Source of the DNA: an archaeon
GTDB taxonomy: Archaea > Asgardarchaeota > Hermodarchaeia > Hermodarchaeales > Hermodarchaeaceae
Assembly: GCA_016550425.1 (NCBI GenBank)
Contig: JABXGS010000175.1
Span: 1 to 6,797 of the forward strand
Direction of reading: 5' to 3'
Length of the DNA: 6,797 nucleotides
Below the pieces are notes generated by a model. The model saw nothing but the letters and a program-made list of their open reading frames with translations. It was not told where the DNA came from and did no database searches. Both the position numbers and the translations under genes were made by a program. Shown piece after piece: positions 5,928 to 6,797 of the stretch. The stretch's first letter is position 1, and each line of letters starts with the position of its first letter.

Positions 5928-6746
5928 ATTACCGGTTGTTATTTTTGGTACACCAAGTACAAACCGTAGAAGATTAGGTATTTCAGGTAATTCTCCTGTA
6001 CCGGCTCCATAACCTACTGCGAGTGGGTATAGTTCGGGAAACACCGGAGTTGATACGGGGTTTAATGCGGCAAGAAGTGAGACTCCGGTTGGAGTTGCCA
6101 TTTCGTAGATTTGAGGTCCACCCCTAAAGGCGAGTTTGCTAGTGGTCAGAATATTCATGACTGCGGGTCCAGGGGCTGCAAGTATACCGTGTCCACTAGG
6201 AAAAGTTCCACCGCCTACAGCAATTGGGAGTGTAAAATAGCTCGTGGTTGTTGGATTAGCGATGCCCAGGTTATCAAGAGCTGTAGCGGCTCCAATTATA
6301 TCAAGAACAGTGTCAACCGAACCGGCTGCATGGAGGTGAACATCTTCAGGGGGATGTTTGTGAACTCTTGCTTCAGCTTCGACCAGAATATGAATTGCCC
6401 GATGCGCAAAGGCACTCGCTGGTGTCGAGAGTTTCAAATCCCGAGCCATTGTTTCAACTGACTCTAAGAGAACCCTACCAGGTCGGGTTGTGAACGATTC
6501 TTCGATCCGAATCTTGAGGAATAATCCGCTGATATGACTCCGGGTAATAGATTGTGGGCGAACTGATACGTTATGGCAATTGGGTACATAATTCACCGAG
6601 GCTTCCATAGCTGAAACAACGGTGTCCCTGTCAGCCCCTAAATCTAAAAGGGCTGCAACAAACATATCTCCAGCTATACCCGCTAATTGGGGATCAATTA
6701 CCAATATTTTTGAAGAAGACACGAATGAATCCCATATTGTTGTCAA
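5916..6746 (-). CDS. larC: LarC1-type nickel insertion protein of the nickel-pincer cofactor
   Basis: LarC inserts nickel into the thiolated pincer nucleotide in a CTP-dependent reaction. The 276-aa reading shows IDPQLAGIAGDMFVAALLDLGAD (residues 17-39, the family N-terminus), VHLHAAGSVDTVLDIIGAA (136-154), GGGTFPSGHGILAAP (178-192), ATPTGVSLLAAL (217-228) and VGYGAGTGELPEIPNLLRFVLG (244-265). It stops just after this block, where LarC1 of L. plantarum ends. The second half, LarC2 (CTP-binding, about 130-150 aa), is missing, and larE follows immediately in the same frame. In the usual HxHExG motif the Glu is replaced by Ala140. The start is unsure: TTG at 6746 has no good ribosome-binding site, GTG at 6722 and TTG at 6704 are closer to the family N-terminus, and the frame stays open to 6797, so the gene may begin outside the window. 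larC and larE form an operon. Confidence 0.85.
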   Translation of the reverse strand: MTTIWDSFVSSSKILVIDPQLAGIAGDMFVAALLDLGADRDTVVSAMEASVNYVPNCHNVSVRPQSITRSHISGLFLKIRIEESFTTRPGRVLLESVETMARDLKLSTPASAFAHRAIHILVEAEARVHKHPPEDVHLHAAGSVDTVLDIIGAATALDNLGIANPTTTSYFTLPIAVGGGTFPSGHGILAAPGPAVMNILTTSKLAFRGGPQIYEMATPTGVSLLAALNPVSTPVFPELYPLAVGYGAGTGELPEIPNLLRFVLGVPKITTGNKEA

Positions 6747-6797
6747 ATCTTCAAGCTTTAATATGCTCGGTCCGTCTATGAGAAACTGGTGGTAGAA

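Overview
The window reads as a piece of an archaeal chromosome of moderate to low G+C. It carries a geranylgeranyl-reductase family flavoprotein, an all-trans polyprenyl diphosphate synthase and a UbiA prenyltransferase side by side, plus an archaeal-looking LarC whose N-terminus contains IDPQLAGIAGDM. No ribosomal or other phylogenetic marker is present. A lineage such as the Asgard archaea is possible but cannot be shown from this sequence.

Layout. Positions 79-3587 (+ strand) hold three isoprenoid genes in a row: geranylgeranyl reductase (79-1287), polyprenyl diphosphate synthase (1436-2494) and a MenA-like UbiA prenyltransferase (2526-3587). The first gap is 148 bp and contains a near-perfect 21-bp palindrome. 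The second is 31 bp with a clear Shine-Dalgarno, so the last two genes are probably co-transcribed. Positions 3584-6797 (- strand) hold, in transcription order, larC (start uncertain, 5916-6746), larE (5085-5912) and, after a 172-bp gap, an L-fucose isomerase-like gene (3584-4912). The two blocks converge and their stop codons overlap by 4 bp. No stretch longer than 300 bp lacks a gene, and I see no tRNA, rRNA, CRISPR array or mobile element.

How the genes fit together. The plus-strand block can make a long isoprenoid chain, attach it to an aromatic or glycerol-type acceptor in the membrane, and saturate it. The residues before the first Asp-rich motif of the synthase are small (Ala, Ser), and the UbiA protein looks like MenA. 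I therefore favour a respiratory quinone with a possibly saturated tail over core archaeol synthesis. The minus-strand lar genes belong to biosynthesis of the nickel-pincer nucleotide, the cofactor of lactate racemase LarA and its relatives. LarA and LarB are not in the window. The isomerase is a separate carbohydrate enzyme of unknown substrate.

Most notable points. larE has no ATG, GTG or TTG that would keep its PP-loop. Its frame continues directly from the TAA of larC, and the only well-placed initiator is an ATT 8 nt after AAGGAGG. larC ends where LarC1 ends, and no LarC2 (the CTP-binding part) follows. The larC frame is open to the window edge, so its true start may lie outside.
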